DNA of 64,000 nucleotides, taken from NCBI RefSeq assembly GCF_002959915.1, contig NZ_PPDE01000008.1:496001-560000 (forward strand). The letters are read 5' to 3'. Shown here piece by piece: positions 8,596 to 19,349 of the stretch; the first letter of the stretch is position 1, and each line of letters begins with the position of its first letter. Source of the DNA: Veillonella atypica KON (GTDB lineage: Bacteria > Bacillota > Negativicutes > Veillonellales > Veillonellaceae). Both the position numbers and the translations under genes were made by a program. Under the pieces are notes generated by a model. That model saw only the letters and a list, made by a program, of their open reading frames with translations, searched no databases and had not been told where the DNA came from.

Positions 8596-9054
8596 TCACA
8601 ATGATTCCCACCGAATACGCCCTGTTTGTACAGAGATCCATATGCGATTTGTCGCACCGGTTTGTAAGTCTTGTAAAATAAATTCTGTCCCATCATAAGG
8701 CAATCCATAAGCAGAAAAATAAACGCGCTTCATAGTATGAGCACTTTCTATATGTTCTGGTAATTCTATCTCTACATGATGCTGCATAAGCCCTTCTTGA
8801 ATTGAATAAGAATGTTTCTTTAAAATAAACTCCCCCTGTGCCATCCGATCATCCCGGTGTCCTAGCATAGCCCACAGTTGAGTCTTCTTAATAGCTAATA
8901 CAACTTCTTCAGTACTTCTATTCAACTCATGACGTGATGGTATGGTAACGATACTACTTAGGCCTATACCAATCAAGGATAGTAGAATGGTAATCGCCAC
9001 AAGCCACTCTACTAATATAGAGCCATTACAATAATGTGTTTTATCACCGACCAA
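8596..9054 (-). CDS. Minor prepilin, GspH/FimT-like
   Basis: About 152 residues with a recognisable prepilin cleavage site: G before SILVEWLVAITILLSLIG, keeping the key Glu at mature position 5. The C-terminal domain of about 110 residues is GspH/FimT-like in size. The best start is a TTG at 9054, placed seven bases after GGGAGG; an ATG at 9069 lies in front of that ribosome site and is unlikely. The gene overlaps the prepilin peptidase gene by 43 bp. Confidence 0.65.
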   Translation of the reverse strand: MVGDKTHYCNGSILVEWLVAITILLSLIGIGLSSIVTIPSRHELNRSTEEVVLAIKKTQLWAMLGHRDDRMAQGEFILKKHSYSIQEGLMQHHVEIELPEHIESAHTMKRVYFSAYGLPYDGTEFILQDLQTGATNRIWISVQTGRIRWESL

Positions 9055-9578
9055 TATATCGCCTCCCATACATTAGCAAAATGCAAAGCACTCCATGCAC
9101 CAATGCACAAGAAAGGGCCAAAAGGAATATACCGTCTACCTGTATTACGAATACTATATAAGCTGGCGAGATAGAGGACACTAGCAAAACAAGAAACGTA
9201 AATCATAACAATAATTTGTATATTTGTTAGCCATATGGATATAGCACTCATCCATTTAATATCGCCCCAACCAAGACCACCTCGACTCAATATGCGTAAT
9301 GCAATACTGATACTAGCAACGATCAAAACATGTACACAGGTGTCGAAAACTGCATGCTGTTCAACGATGCTATAAAGGATACCTATAATCGTAAGAGCGA
9401 TAGCACCCTCATCGGGTAATATGAAATATAGCTTATCAATGGTAGCACCTATTACGAGAAATAGTGAAAAGAAGCTATAACATATAATTTCAAATAGTGT
9501 GTAATGCCTATACATTAATGGAATTACAATGGACAATATCCATATAACTAAACAGATATATTCCTTTCTCCCTTTCAT
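9012..9578 (-). CDS. Prepilin peptidase (A24, short form)
   Basis: A 188-residue polytopic protein. The two catalytic aspartates of the A24 family are visible in ATIDKLYFILPDEG and GLGWGDIKW, the second matching the classic GxGDxK motif. It lacks the N-terminal domain with the CxxC zinc motifs and associated methylation activity of full PilD (about 290 residues), so it resembles the compact TadV/CpaA-like or ComC-short forms. It should cleave leaders of the prepilins encoded on both sides. AAAGGATTTTGCA precedes the ATG. Confidence 0.85.
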   Translation of the reverse strand: MKGRKEYICLVIWILSIVIPLMYRHYTLFEIICYSFFSLFLVIGATIDKLYFILPDEGAIALTIIGILYSIVEQHAVFDTCVHVLIVASISIALRILSRGGLGWGDIKWMSAISIWLTNIQIIVMIYVSCFASVLYLASLYSIRNTGRRYIPFGPFLCIGAWSALHFANVWEAIYWSVIKHIIVMALY

Positions 9579-9589
9579 TGCAAAATCCT

Positions 9590-10003
9590 TTATGTTTCAG
9601 GGGCCGTAACGACTACAGACTTACCGGCATTACCAGCAACTTGTTCATAGGTAATAACGTATTCCTTACCTTTTGTAGTTTTAACATGCTCTGTTAAGTA
9701 ACCTTCTTGATATAATTTTTCTACTGTTGGTGGCGTATCTAAACTTTTATCAATCATGTAAAGTTGTGTCGCATTACGTATGATTTGCATATCTGCCACT
9801 TGTTTAGCATTCTTTGCCTTATCGGCAGCGGACATAAATTGAGGCATTGCAATAGCTGCCAAAATAGCAATAACAGCTACTACCACCATAAGTTCTACCA
9901 ATGTAAATCCACCTTGTTTAGTTCGTTGCATGCGACGCAAACTAATATATCTAAAAAACGATTGTTCTAATTGAGTTAGTAGTTCTCTACAATACATAAG
10001 CAT
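9590..10003 (-). CDS. Major type IV prepilin with long leader
   Basis: 137 residues as annotated. It carries a textbook type IV pilin N-terminus, KQGG then FTLVELMVVVAVIAILAAIA, with Glu at mature position 5, followed by a helix and a small C-terminal domain of about 70 residues. The start at 10003 has an AAAGGAG site ten bases upstream, which makes the cytoplasmic leader 32 residues, much longer than the 6-10 of type IVa pilins. The internal ATG at 9931 that would give a short leader has no ribosome site. The mature protein is about 105 residues, small like ComGC. Confidence 0.85.
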   Translation of the reverse strand: MLMYCRELLTQLEQSFFRYISLRRMQRTKQGGFTLVELMVVVAVIAILAAIAMPQFMSAADKAKNAKQVADMQIIRNATQLYMIDKSLDTPPTVEKLYQEGYLTEHVKTTKGKEYVITYEQVAGNAGKSVVVTAPET

Positions 10004-10019
10004 TCTAAAAAGTCTCCTT

Positions 10020-11192
10020 TCATTGACCACCTAGAGATGATATTGATGTAAATAATGGATACATGACGGATATAACGAGGATTGCAATGCCAACGCCCAT
10101 AATGGTGAGGAGTATAGGTTCCATAAGGCGCTCCATTCTTGCTATATATTGTGTTAACAACGATTCATAATAGTGACTACAATGATTCAACATGGCTACC
10201 AATTCACCACTTTCTTCTCCAACAGCGACCATTTGCCATATAAATGGGTTCCCTACAGACGATGATTTTAAACTTTCACAAAAAGAATGTCCTTTACAAA
10301 GCATGTCATAAACTTGATTACTACATGATTCACCATACGAATTTCGCCATATATGCTTTGTAATATCTATAGTATTGATAATTGAAATTCCCGAATCTAG
10401 CAATAATGACCAAATATGTAGAATATTCGTGTAATATAGAGATGTTAAAAATGTATTATGTTGAGCCAATTGCCATAACCATCTATCAAATCTATATCTA
10501 ATTGCAGATTGTTTAAAAGCATATATGAGTATTCCAATAAAAACCACATGCCCACTAACATACAGTAATGGATGTTCTCGAAGGGAAGTTCCTAATACAA
10601 ATAAACCTTTTGTCATCCATGGTAATTCTATATGCATAGTAGCAAATACGCGGGTGAACGATGGAATAATAAATAATATAGTAACCAAGAAAAATACATT
10701 CATAAGCACCAGTAAGAATAAAGGATATGAAATAGCACTTACTATCTTTTGTTGGTATTTTCGTTCTCGTTCATAATAAGAAGCTATATACTGCAAAGCT
10801 TCCCCAACATTCCCTGACATTTCACCACTTTCAAGCAATGCCAAGGCTATAGGAGGAAAGCCCTTTTCTCGAAGAGTCTCTGATAAAGGTTGGCCTCGTT
10901 GAATACCCTCGTATAAAGAGCGATATAACATCGATTTTGAGCCATCCATTAAAAGTTCTAGCGAACGCCTAAGGGAAATACCTGATTGTAGCAGTAATCC
11001 CAGTTGATATGCTGTGGTGCTCACTTGTTTATGATTCCAACGTACCGATTTGCTAGAGGATCTAGCTATACTACAAATGACATATCCTTCTAACTTGAGT
11101 TTAGTGCTAACCTCATCCTCAGAATCGGCCCATAATAAGCCTTGTATTCTTTTCTTGTCTGTTGTTATCACTGTATATTCATAAGCATTCAT
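10020..11192 (-). CDS. pilC: PilC/GspF-family pilus platform protein
   Basis: 390 residues with two GspF domains (about 60-180 and 260-385) and three membrane segments, including LFLLVLMNVFFLVTILFII and the C-terminal ILLTIMGVGIAILVISVMYP. It is the inner-membrane platform that couples PilB and PilT to pilin insertion. The N-terminal region MNAYEYTVITTDKKRIQG is a typical short PilC/GspF start. AGAGGAATTAC precedes the ATG. Between pilT and the major pilin gene, 9 bp and 16 bp apart. Confidence 0.85.
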   Translation of the reverse strand: MNAYEYTVITTDKKRIQGLLWADSEDEVSTKLKLEGYVICSIARSSSKSVRWNHKQVSTTAYQLGLLLQSGISLRRSLELLMDGSKSMLYRSLYEGIQRGQPLSETLREKGFPPIALALLESGEMSGNVGEALQYIASYYERERKYQQKIVSAISYPLFLLVLMNVFFLVTILFIIPSFTRVFATMHIELPWMTKGLFVLGTSLREHPLLYVSGHVVFIGILIYAFKQSAIRYRFDRWLWQLAQHNTFLTSLYYTNILHIWSLLLDSGISIINTIDITKHIWRNSYGESCSNQVYDMLCKGHSFCESLKSSSVGNPFIWQMVAVGEESGELVAMLNHCSHYYESLLTQYIARMERLMEPILLTIMGVGIAILVISVMYPLFTSISSLGGQ

Positions 11193-11201
11193 GTAATTCC
11201 T

Positions 11202-12245
11202 CTATGATAATTGTTGTTCCAATAAAGCATGTAATTGGTGAACTGATCCATATTGCGTTTTTACATCACGCACTGCCATTTCTAATGTCTTCATGGGGGC
11301 CTGCGTTTCTTGGATTGAAACAATTTGAGGTTCCTTTCGATTTCTAATTAGATTTGCCACTGCATTCGTATTTAACAGAATATCCCGTATTGTTATAAAC
11401 GAGGTTTCCCATCGTAACAAACGTTGACATATAACCGCACGCAATACTTGTGATACTTGACTGCGCACTTCATCTTGTTGTTCTCCAGGAAATAGAGATA
11501 TCATGCGTTGCACGGCCATAACTGCTCGTTGTGTATGCATGGTTGCAAGCACAAGATGACCTGTTTCCGCAGCATGTAATGCGGCCTCTAACGTATCTCG
11601 GTCTCTCAACTCTCCTACCATAATGACATCTGGATCCTCTCGTAAGGCATCACGTATCCCATGCGCCATCGAATCCACATCAATTCCGAGTTGGCGCTGA
11701 TGAATAATTGACTGCAATGGTATGAACTCATATTCCACAGGATCTTCTAGCGTTATTATGTGTTTATTCATAGTTTTATTTATATATTCTATGCAACAAG
11801 CTAAGGTATATGATTTGCCACTACCTGTAGGGCCTGTAACAAGGACTAACCCATCATGATATTCACAAATTTGTTTTAATACATCACTATCTTTAGATGT
11901 ATCAAGCGATAAATTAGCATGACAGAGTAATCTCAATGTTCCACAAATTCTATGATTAGCCCTATAAATATGAGCCCGAATTCGAATGCCATTGCTGGTG
12001 AAAGCATTATCTACAGAGTGCCATTCATCATGTGTGACGCCACATCGTTGTAATACATCTTTAATCATATCCACACTGCAAATGCTTGAAATAGATTCCA
12101 ACCCATTAGCAGCTCGAATATAAATCGGTGTTCCCACCTCTAAATGTATATCAGTAGCACTATGCTCTAACGATAGGGAAATTACATCTTCTATTGTTAT
12201 CATCGAGTCGGTTGTCACTACACAATCACAATAAGATGCCTGCAC
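11202..12245 (-). CDS. pilT: PilT pilus retraction ATPase
   Basis: A 347-residue hexameric ATPase. Walker A GPTGSGKSYT, Asp box, and the PilT-specific run AIRDALREDPDVIMVGELRD with AAETGHLVLATMHT (Walker B and His box) are all present, separating it from PilB. It depolymerises pili, giving twitching or DNA uptake. Translation starts with GTG at 12245, placed six or seven bases after GAGGAGG and overlapping pilB by 20 bp. A later ATG at 12203 has no comparable site. Confidence 0.9.
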   Translation of the reverse strand: MQASYCDCVVTTDSMITIEDVISLSLEHSATDIHLEVGTPIYIRAANGLESISSICSVDMIKDVLQRCGVTHDEWHSVDNAFTSNGIRIRAHIYRANHRICGTLRLLCHANLSLDTSKDSDVLKQICEYHDGLVLVTGPTGSGKSYTLACCIEYINKTMNKHIITLEDPVEYEFIPLQSIIHQRQLGIDVDSMAHGIRDALREDPDVIMVGELRDRDTLEAALHAAETGHLVLATMHTQRAVMAVQRMISLFPGEQQDEVRSQVSQVLRAVICQRLLRWETSFITIRDILLNTNAVANLIRNRKEPQIVSIQETQAPMKTLEMAVRDVKTQYGSVHQLHALLEQQLS

Positions 12246-13242
12246 GATGTACCTCCTCTACTGTTGTAATGCCCGAATTAATAGCAGTCTGCGCCGAATC
12301 TTGCAATGAAACATATAGATATGTATCAACATGATTCCAATCAATATCACTAGATGGTATCTCTACATATTCAAACAAACCTAATCGTCCTTGATAAGAA
12401 TTTGTAGTGCTATTAATACGTCTTACAAGACGCTGAGATAGTGAACCAATTAATGTAGCATGCAGTAAATACGGTTCGACCCCCATATCAATAAGGCGTC
12501 CAATAACACCTAGTGCGGTATTCGTATGAACCGTGGTAATTACACGATGTCCGGTTAAAGCGGCTTTTACAGCTAGCTGTGCCGTCTCATGGTCTCGTAT
12601 TTCACCAATCATAATAGAGTCAGGATCTTGCCGTAATACAGTGCGTAACCCTTTCGAAAAGGTAAATCCAATCTTTTCATTAATCCCTATTTGAATAGCT
12701 CCATCAATGGCCGCTTCTACAGGATCCTCTAAACATATAAGTTTTGTTTCTTTTAAATTCAACATGCGTAACATGGCATATAAGGTAGCCGTTTTACCAC
12801 TTCCCGTAGGTCCACAAATGGTAATGAGCCCATAAGGACGTTTTAGTAATGCGGTAATCTTCTCCTGTAAATCGACTGACATACCCAGTTCTAATAAATT
12901 TTTATGCACTCCTTCATTTCCCATTAGACGACACACAATGGCCTCACCATATAGACTAGGCAAACTAGATACACGCATGGTGACAGCATACGATTTAGCT
13001 GTCCATTCCCATCGCCCATCTTGAGGCAATCTCTTTTCGCTAATATCCATGCCACTGAATACCTTGATGCGGTTCACAATCATTTCCGCATCAGTAGCAT
13101 CGATAAACATATAATCCGTTAATAATCCATCAATTCTCAATCGCACTTGTACACCATCCGGAATAGGATCAAAATGTATATCACTAGCACTAATCGTAAT
13201 AGCATACGTGATGATTGAATCCAATGCAACATCTACATACAA
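12226..13242 (-). CDS. pilB: PilB/GspE-family pilus assembly ATPase (minimal form)
   Basis: About 338 residues. Contains Walker A GPTGSGKTATL, Asp box, Walker B RQDPDSIMIGEIRD and His box LTGHRVITTVHTNTA. It lacks the N-terminal MshEN/N1 domain and the tetracysteine zinc motif of full PilB, so it is close in size to ComGA. The best start is a TTG at 13242: a very strong AAGGAGGGGGTGA sits eight bases before it. The ATG at 13260 lies upstream of that site. First gene of the pilus operon; it powers pilus extension. Confidence 0.85.
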   Translation of the reverse strand: MYVDVALDSIITYAITISASDIHFDPIPDGVQVRLRIDGLLTDYMFIDATDAEMIVNRIKVFSGMDISEKRLPQDGRWEWTAKSYAVTMRVSSLPSLYGEAIVCRLMGNEGVHKNLLELGMSVDLQEKITALLKRPYGLITICGPTGSGKTATLYAMLRMLNLKETKLICLEDPVEAAIDGAIQIGINEKIGFTFSKGLRTVLRQDPDSIMIGEIRDHETAQLAVKAALTGHRVITTVHTNTALGVIGRLIDMGVEPYLLHATLIGSLSQRLVRRINSTTNSYQGRLGLFEYVEIPSSDIDWNHVDTYLYVSLQDSAQTAINSGITTVEEVHRAGILL

Positions 13243-13380
13243 TGTCACCCCCTCCTTCATACCTTGCGGTGTGTTTATACATCACCTCTGCTCATTGCAC
13301 TATGTAATTCTGTATAATAAGAAAAACTCCTCTTTATTTCTAAAAAATCCACAATGCGTGTATAGGTACGCAAAAAAACA

Positions 13381-13428
13381 ACAAAAAAAGAGACTCTCTT
13401 GAGTTTTCACTACTCAAAAGAGTCTCTT
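13381..13428 (-). terminator. Terminator of the cggR-eno operon
   Basis: A 17-bp stem with one mismatch (arms 13388-13404 and 13412-13428) followed by seven Ts on the minus strand, 36 bp after the eno stop. Confidence 0.9.
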
Positions 13429-13463
13429 ATCTAGTATGTGATTCTAAAATAAAATGTGTTATT

Positions 13464-14765
<1,302 letters not shown>

Positions 14766-14777
14766 TTATATACTAAA

Positions 14778-16301
14778 TTAATCTAATAACAAACTTTCAC
14801 CGGTCATATTACTTGGCTTATCAATATGAGCCAACGCTAACATTGTCGGTGCAATATCACATAATTTACCTGATTTAAGTTGTTTATGTATATCCTGAGC
14901 TCCCACTAAAATCAATGGCACAACATTCGTTGTATGGGCTGTATGAGGTTTTCCAGTCTCATGATTGACCATTTGCTCTGCATTACCATGATCGGCGGTA
15001 ACTAAAAGCTGTCCTCCAACCTCTAATATAGCCTTTGCAATACGTTCTAATCCTGCATCCACAGTTTGAATTGCTTTCACTGCAGCTTTAAAATCTCCTG
15101 TATGCCCTACCATATCTGGATTTGCGTAATTTAGGATAATCATATCGTATTGACCACTATGAATGGCATCAACTACCTTAGCTGTCACCTCAGGAGCACT
15201 CATTTCAGGTTGTAAATCGTAGGTTGCCACTGCTGGAGAAGGCACAAGAATACGGTCTTCACCTTCAAAGGGAACCTCATTACCGCCATTAAAGAAATAT
15301 GTTACATGTGCGTACTTCTCTGTTTCAGCAATACGTAATTGACGATAGCCACCCTTAGCAAGGACTTCACCTAATGTATGATGCAACGTATCCTTTTCAT
15401 AGACAATATGAACAGGCAATCCATCCTCATACTTAGTCATTGTCGCCATAAAGATAGATATAGGTTCTCGTTTAAAACCTTCAAAGTCAGGTAATATTAA
15501 AGCCCTCGTCAATTCACGAGCTCTATCAGGTCTAAAGTTACAGAAGATTACGGCATCTCCATCAGAAATCATACCTTCTGGCTCGATAACTGTAGGCACT
15601 ACAAATTCATCATTCACACCATCATTATAGGATTGTGTAACGGCGTCACACGCAGAATTAGCCTTATTACCAACACCATTGACAATAGCATTATAGGCTA
15701 ATTCCTCACGGTCCCACCGGTTATCGCGATCCATCCCATAGTAACGGCCACTTACAGTAGCAATTTTCCCACAGTTTATATCGGACATAAAGGATTCTAA
15801 ATCCTTAAGATAGGTTAATGCTGATTGTGGTGGCACATCGCGTCCATCGAGAAGCGCATGCACATATACCTCTTTAATGCCTTCATGTTTAGCACCAGCA
15901 ATTACGGCCTTAATATGCTCTAAAGAACAATGTACATTGCCATCAGATACAAGGCCAATAATTTGTAATTTACCATGCTTAGCATGCTTGTATAACTCTT
16001 GTATTACAGGCTTTTGAAAAAACTCGCCACTCTCTACATCCTTTGTAATACGCGTTAAGTCTTGATATACAATACGGCCGGAACCAAGGTTGAGATGCCC
16101 AACTTCTGAATTACCCATTTGCCCTTCTGGCAAACCGACTGCAAGACCTGAAGCTTGTAATGTTGTATGAGGATACGTATCCCACAAATAATTAAAATAA
16201 CTTGGTTTTGCTTGTACTACGGCATTCGTCGTATCTGTTTGGTCCCCCATACCAAAGCCATCTAGGATGACTAGCATTACGGGTGCCTGTAATTTTGCCA
16301 T
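14778..16301 (-). CDS. gpmI: Cofactor-independent phosphoglycerate mutase
   Basis: 507 residues, usual for the Mn-dependent, 2,3-bisphosphoglycerate-independent enzyme. The N-terminal LVILDGFGMG with metal Asp, GNSEVGHLNLGSGR with the phosphorylated Ser, HALLDGRD, and VTADHGNAE of the alkaline-phosphatase fold are all visible. It interconverts 3- and 2-phosphoglycerate. The gene sits between tpiA (18 bp) and eno, the same order as in Bacillus. Confidence 0.97.
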   Translation of the reverse strand: MAKLQAPVMLVILDGFGMGDQTDTTNAVVQAKPSYFNYLWDTYPHTTLQASGLAVGLPEGQMGNSEVGHLNLGSGRIVYQDLTRITKDVESGEFFQKPVIQELYKHAKHGKLQIIGLVSDGNVHCSLEHIKAVIAGAKHEGIKEVYVHALLDGRDVPPQSALTYLKDLESFMSDINCGKIATVSGRYYGMDRDNRWDREELAYNAIVNGVGNKANSACDAVTQSYNDGVNDEFVVPTVIEPEGMISDGDAVIFCNFRPDRARELTRALILPDFEGFKREPISIFMATMTKYEDGLPVHIVYEKDTLHHTLGEVLAKGGYRQLRIAETEKYAHVTYFFNGGNEVPFEGEDRILVPSPAVATYDLQPEMSAPEVTAKVVDAIHSGQYDMIILNYANPDMVGHTGDFKAAVKAIQTVDAGLERIAKAILEVGGQLLVTADHGNAEQMVNHETGKPHTAHTTNVVPLILVGAQDIHKQLKSGKLCDIAPTMLALAHIDKPSNMTGESLLLD

Positions 16302-16319
16302 ATTTATACCTCTAGTATA

Positions 16320-17090
16320 TTATTTACTTACGTCTTGAGCCGCCATAATGATTTCATTAAATTCATCCACGATTAACGAAGCGCCTCCAACGAGGGCTCC
16401 ATCAATATTAGGCTCACTTAAAATTTCACGCGCATTATTAGCCTTTACACTACCACCATATTGAATTCGAACTGATTCAGCTACAGCAGAGGTATATAGT
16501 TCCGCTATATAATCACGTATAGATTTACATACTTCCTCTGCTTGACCAGCAGTCGCAGTCTTGCCCGTACCAATAGCCCAAATCGGTTCATAAGCGATAA
16601 TCAATTGTTCCACTTGATCCGCTGGAATATCTTGTAATGCACATTGTAATTGTCCGTGAATGAAAGAAATCGTTTCATTTGCCTCTCTCTGAGCAAGGCT
16701 TTCACCAACACAGACAATAGGTTGCAAATTATGATGAAATGCACTCTTAATCTTTTCATTAACCATAGCATCTGTTTCACCATAGTACTCACGGCGTTCG
16801 GAATGGCCAATAATGACATAGGACACACCGAGTTCCGTTAACATCAACGGAGAAACTTCGCCAGTAAATGCACCGGCATCATGATAATCCATATTTTGAG
16901 CCCCTACGCCAACCTGTGTATCTCGTGTTAAGGACACAGCTCTCTCAAGCGCAGTAAAGGGTGGACAAACTACTACTTCACAATCCAAGTTTTTATCACC
17001 TAGAAAACTAGTAAATGCTTCAATCAAGATAGAACCAGATGCAATGGTTCCGTTCATCTTCCAGTTTCCTGCAATAATTTGTTTTCTCAT
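16320..17090 (-). CDS. tpiA: Triosephosphate isomerase
   Basis: 256 residues, standard TIM barrel. GNWKMNG holds the catalytic lysine, IIGHSERR the catalytic histidine, AYEPIWAIGTG the glutamate base, and YGGSVKANN the phosphate loop. Starts 1 bp after the pgk stop, so the two are tightly coupled. It interconverts glyceraldehyde 3-phosphate and dihydroxyacetone phosphate, needed here for both glycolysis and gluconeogenesis. Confidence 0.97.
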   Translation of the reverse strand: MRKQIIAGNWKMNGTIASGSILIEAFTSFLGDKNLDCEVVVCPPFTALERAVSLTRDTQVGVGAQNMDYHDAGAFTGEVSPLMLTELGVSYVIIGHSERREYYGETDAMVNEKIKSAFHHNLQPIVCVGESLAQREANETISFIHGQLQCALQDIPADQVEQLIIAYEPIWAIGTGKTATAGQAEEVCKSIRDYIAELYTSAVAESVRIQYGGSVKANNAREILSEPNIDGALVGGASLIVDEFNEIIMAAQDVSK

Positions 17091-17091
17091 A

Positions 17092-18270
17092 TTAGGCCTC
17101 TGTTAAAGCAGCAATACCTGGCAAAACCTTACCTTCTAATAATTCAAGGGATGCACCGCCACCAGTCGAAATATGGCTAATTTTATCTGCTAAGCCGCTT
17201 TTTTCAATAGCAGCTACAGAATCACCACCACCAACGATAGTCATAGCATCAGATTCTGCAACGGCTTTAGCTACTGCATTCGTACCAGCTGCAAATTTAT
17301 CCATTTCAAATACGCCCATTGGGCCATTCCAAATAATAGTTTTCATATTAGCCAATGCTTCTGTATATAAGTCACGTGTTTTAGGACCGATATCCAAAAT
17401 CATCCAGCCATCTTCGATGTTATCGACATCCACGATTTTTGTGTTTGCATCATTGCTGAAAGCATCTGCTACTACAGCATCGATAGGTGTCAATAATCTA
17501 GCACCTGCAACGCGTGCCTCCATAACTAAATCTGTAGCGATAGCATCTTGACCATCTTCATATAAGGAACTACCGATGTTACAGCCTTGAGCCTTAATGA
17601 AAGCATTCGCCATACCGCCGCCGATAATCATAACATCTACCTTAGGTAATAGATTGGAAATAACAGAAATCTTATCTGTTACCTTAGCACCACCGATAAT
17701 GGCAGCCATAGGTGTTTTTGGATGTACTACAGCTGCACTTAGTGCATCAATTTCTTTTTTAAGTAAGAAACCTGCACCCATAGGGATGTAATCAGCAATG
17801 CCAACTACAGATGCTGCATTACGATGAGATACACCAAATGCATCATTGATAGCTACATCAGCAAGAGAGGCTAATTGTTTAGCAAACTCAGGATCGTTTT
17901 TAGTTTCTTCATTGTGGTAACGCAAGTTTTCAAGCATCAATACATCGCCAGGTTGTAATGCTTCAACAGCTGCCTCAACCTTAGGACCAACGCAATCATC
18001 GACAAATGCAACTGGTTTATTGATAAGCTCAGATAAACGTTTAGCACAAGGAGCCAATGTCATATCCGGTTTACGTTCACCCTTTGGACGACCAAAGTGA
18101 GATGCAAGAATTACCTTAGCATTGTGGTCGATTAAATATTTGATTGTATCTAGTGCACCACGAATGCGAGTGTCATCAGTGATGACACCATCCTTCATAG
18201 GCACATTGAAATCTACGCGTACAAAAACGCGTTTATTATCTACATTCATATCTAAAATGGTTAATTTCAT
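17092..18270 (-). CDS. pgk: Phosphoglycerate kinase
   Basis: 392 residues. VRVDFNVPM, SHFGRPKGE, the hinge GGAKVTDKI and GGGDSVAAIEK nucleotide loop are all present. It interconverts 1,3-bisphosphoglycerate and 3-phosphoglycerate, forming ATP in glycolysis. The start at 18270 follows GGGAGGA nine bases upstream and matches the family N-terminus MKLTILDM; the frame is open six codons further. 17 bp separates it from gap. Confidence 0.97.
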   Translation of the reverse strand: MKLTILDMNVDNKRVFVRVDFNVPMKDGVITDDTRIRGALDTIKYLIDHNAKVILASHFGRPKGERKPDMTLAPCAKRLSELINKPVAFVDDCVGPKVEAAVEALQPGDVLMLENLRYHNEETKNDPEFAKQLASLADVAINDAFGVSHRNAASVVGIADYIPMGAGFLLKKEIDALSAAVVHPKTPMAAIIGGAKVTDKISVISNLLPKVDVMIIGGGMANAFIKAQGCNIGSSLYEDGQDAIATDLVMEARVAGARLLTPIDAVVADAFSNDANTKIVDVDNIEDGWMILDIGPKTRDLYTEALANMKTIIWNGPMGVFEMDKFAAGTNAVAKAVAESDAMTIVGGGDSVAAIEKSGLADKISHISTGGGASLELLEGKVLPGIAALTEA

Positions 18271-18287
18271 CCTAGAATTTCCTCCCA

Positions 18288-19298
18288 TTATAGACCTTTA
18301 CTAGCTACGAAAGCTGCCATATCGATAAGGCGTTCAGAATAGCCCCATTCGTTATCGTACCAAGAAACAACTTTCACCATGTTACCATCCATAACCATTG
18401 TCAAATCAGCATCAACAATGGAACTACGAGGATCAGAACTAAAATCACAGGATACCAACGGCACATCGGATACACCAAGAATACCTTTTAATTCACCAGA
18501 TGCTGCTTTGCGGAATGCTTCATTGATTTCTTCTTTTGTAGCAGGTTTTTCAAGTTCGCAAACAAGATCTGTAGCGGATACATCTGGTGTAGGAACGCGC
18601 AATGCAAAACCATCTAATTTACCTTTTAATTGAGGCAATACTTTAGCAACAGCCTTTGCTGCACCAGTTGTTGTAGGAATGATAGACATAGCTGCTGCAC
18701 GAGCACGGCGTGGGTCTTTATGACGTGCATCAAGAATTTTTTGGTCATTTGTATAAGAATGAATTGTAGTCATCATACCACGTTTGATACCAAATTCATC
18801 GCATAATACTTTAGCAAATGGAGCCAAGCAGTTAGTTGTACAAGATGCATTAGAGATAATGTGATGTTTTGCAGGATCGTACATATCTTGGTTAACGCCC
18901 ATAACCATTGTTAAGTCTTCATTTTTACCAGGTGCAGAAATCAATACTTTCTTAACAGTAGGTTGATTCAAATGAACCTTTGCTTCTTCTGCATCGCGGT
19001 ATTTACCAGTACATTCCATAACGATTTCTACGCCTTCTTCAGACCAAGGCAATTTAGAAGCATCACGGTCATGGAATACGCGGATTTTTTTGCCATCTAC
19101 ATAAATATTTTCATCGTCAAATGTTACTTCATTAGGGATTGTGCCATGTACGGAATCGTATTTTAACAATAATGCAGTACCCTCATTATCACCAGTCGCA
19201 TTAATAGCTACTACTTCAACATCTGGATTATTAATTGCCGCACGTACTACACATTTACCAATACGACCGAAACCATTAATACCAACTTTAACTGCCAT
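18288..19298 (-). CDS. gap: Glyceraldehyde-3-phosphate dehydrogenase
   Basis: 336 residues, type I. The NAD-binding NGFGRIGK opens the protein, SNASCTTNCLAP carries the catalytic cysteine, and WYDNEWGYSERL closes it. The residues after the first strand (AINATGDN) do not settle whether NAD or NADP is preferred. It follows cggR by 51 bp with GAGGAGG before the ATG. As only one gap copy lies here, it probably works in both directions of the pathway. Confidence 0.97.
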   Translation of the reverse strand: MAVKVGINGFGRIGKCVVRAAINNPDVEVVAINATGDNEGTALLLKYDSVHGTIPNEVTFDDENIYVDGKKIRVFHDRDASKLPWSEEGVEIVMECTGKYRDAEEAKVHLNQPTVKKVLISAPGKNEDLTMVMGVNQDMYDPAKHHIISNASCTTNCLAPFAKVLCDEFGIKRGMMTTIHSYTNDQKILDARHKDPRRARAAAMSIIPTTTGAAKAVAKVLPQLKGKLDGFALRVPTPDVSATDLVCELEKPATKEEINEAFRKAASGELKGILGVSDVPLVSCDFSSDPRSSIVDADLTMVMDGNMVKVVSWYDNEWGYSERLIDMAAFVASKGL

Positions 19299-19349
19299 TG
19301 TTTTGTCCTCCTCAAAAGAACTATATAATACTAAAAATAATAAACTAAA

